DNA from: Allolobophora icterica
Lineage: Eukaryota > Annelida > Clitellata > Crassiclitellata > Lumbricidae
Reading direction: 5' to 3'
DNA: 64,000 bases
NCBI GenBank assembly: GCA_963556255.1
Contig: OY744605.1
Coordinates: 6,960,114-7,024,113, forward strand
The first letter of the stretch is position 1. Each line of letters opens with the position of its first letter. Made by a program: the position numbers and the translations under genes. The notes under the pieces were generated by a model that saw only the letters and a program-made list of their open reading frames with translations, was not told the origin of the DNA and did no database searches. Shown piece after piece: positions 63,485 to 64,000 of this stretch.

Positions 63485-64000
63485 CCGAGAGAAACTGCTG
63501 TTGAACCAACCTCGGGATCAGATAAGCTGAATTAAATAATTATACGTTTAGTAAATAACGCCGCTCTATATAGGTTATTAGGATTTATTTACCTGTGAAT
63601 TTTGAACTGTTTACTTCTAATATAATTATGGTCAACAAAACACTATGGTAATGTTTGATGTTTATGAGAAAGCAGATTACTCGATGTAATGTAATTAATT
63701 TAACCAGCCGAGGTCGACCCAGCAAAACTGACTATTAATATAACCTCTACACTGTCATAAATTTTCCGTCTATTGCTCTCAAATTCTGCATGGTTACCTT
63801 ACGGCTTCTAGTATTCACATCAATATCCTTTCTGTCATAGCCTTGAGCTGCTATTTATAAGTTTTTTGCACTAGCTCTAGTGTTTAATGTTTTTCAATTT
63901 TTCTAAACCCCTTATCTCCCTAAAAATATTCTCATTAATTTTTATTCCACTTCTTGCCCATACAACGCCACTCGAGTCAATGCCACAGACACGACGATGA
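63485..64000. repeat. Segmental duplication, copy 2 (matches 32717-33185)
   Basis: Runs off the right edge of the window. In copy 1 the order on the minus strand is gene C's last exon, then this segment; a paralogous exon may therefore lie just beyond 64000. Confidence 0.85.

Overview
This window is animal nuclear DNA, AT-rich and intron-rich, most likely from a marine invertebrate; the sequence alone does not fix the species. The case for an animal genome is spliced genes with GT-AG borders, animal-type non-LTR retrotransposons (CR1/L2-like, RTE-like, R2-like and another clade with a restriction-like endonuclease), hAT and MULE DNA transposons, tRNA-derived SINEs and very long microsatellites. 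There is no bacterial-style operon, CRISPR array or rRNA gene.

The host content is a cluster of three paralogous TRIM-type genes, all on the minus strand. Each starts with one long exon encoding RING, B-box 1, B-box 2 and a coiled coil (RBCC), and in each that exon ends in phase 1 at a conserved GTAAG donor. In gene A (9705 to 4355) and gene B (24920 to 21835) this exon joins, in frame through four short exons, to a lamin tail domain (LTD); the models are 532 and 533 codons. In gene C (60122 to 33913) the sequence homologous to A and B stops about 150 bp into the first intron. The next in-phase exons encode a complete PARP10/14-type ADP-ribosyltransferase domain (exons 56933-56788, 38343-38169, 34196-33913), giving a 579-codon RING-Bbox-coiled coil-PARP model. 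I know of no characterised TRIM protein with an LTD or a PARP domain. This swap of C-terminal modules behind one RBCC exon is the main discovery candidate. Splicing is inferred from borders, phase and paralogue comparison, not from transcripts.

Layout. 0.3-11.25 kb and 16.4-26.4 kb are two diverged copies of one duplicated unit (genes A and B with about 1.5 kb of upstream sequence each). 11.6-16.4 kb holds a 5'-truncated LINE, a decayed reverse transcriptase and unassigned sequence. An R2-like element (18.36-21.76 kb) sits just downstream of gene B. 26.4-29.6 kb is microsatellite, minisatellite and SINE. 29.602-32.709 kb is a hAT transposon with a perfect 8-bp target duplication, carrying a C2H2 zinc-finger fragment and a second nested hAT-like element. 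33.9-60.1 kb is gene C. Its 18.4-kb second intron and 4-kb third intron are packed with transposons: a LINE nested in a LINE with a 43-bp target duplication, and a chain of endonuclease-bearing retrotransposons embedded in (AAT)n arrays, one with an intact 990-codon ORF. 60.1-61.3 kb is gene C upstream sequence. A segment at 63.5-64.0 kb repeats the sequence downstream of gene C, so a further paralogue may lie beyond the right edge.

If the models hold, the three proteins would be RING E3-ligase-like factors with a shared ubiquitin-transfer and oligomerisation half and different effector halves: an LTD (an Ig-like fold known from lamins) or an ADP-ribosyltransferase fold whose usual catalytic tyrosine is replaced by alanine.
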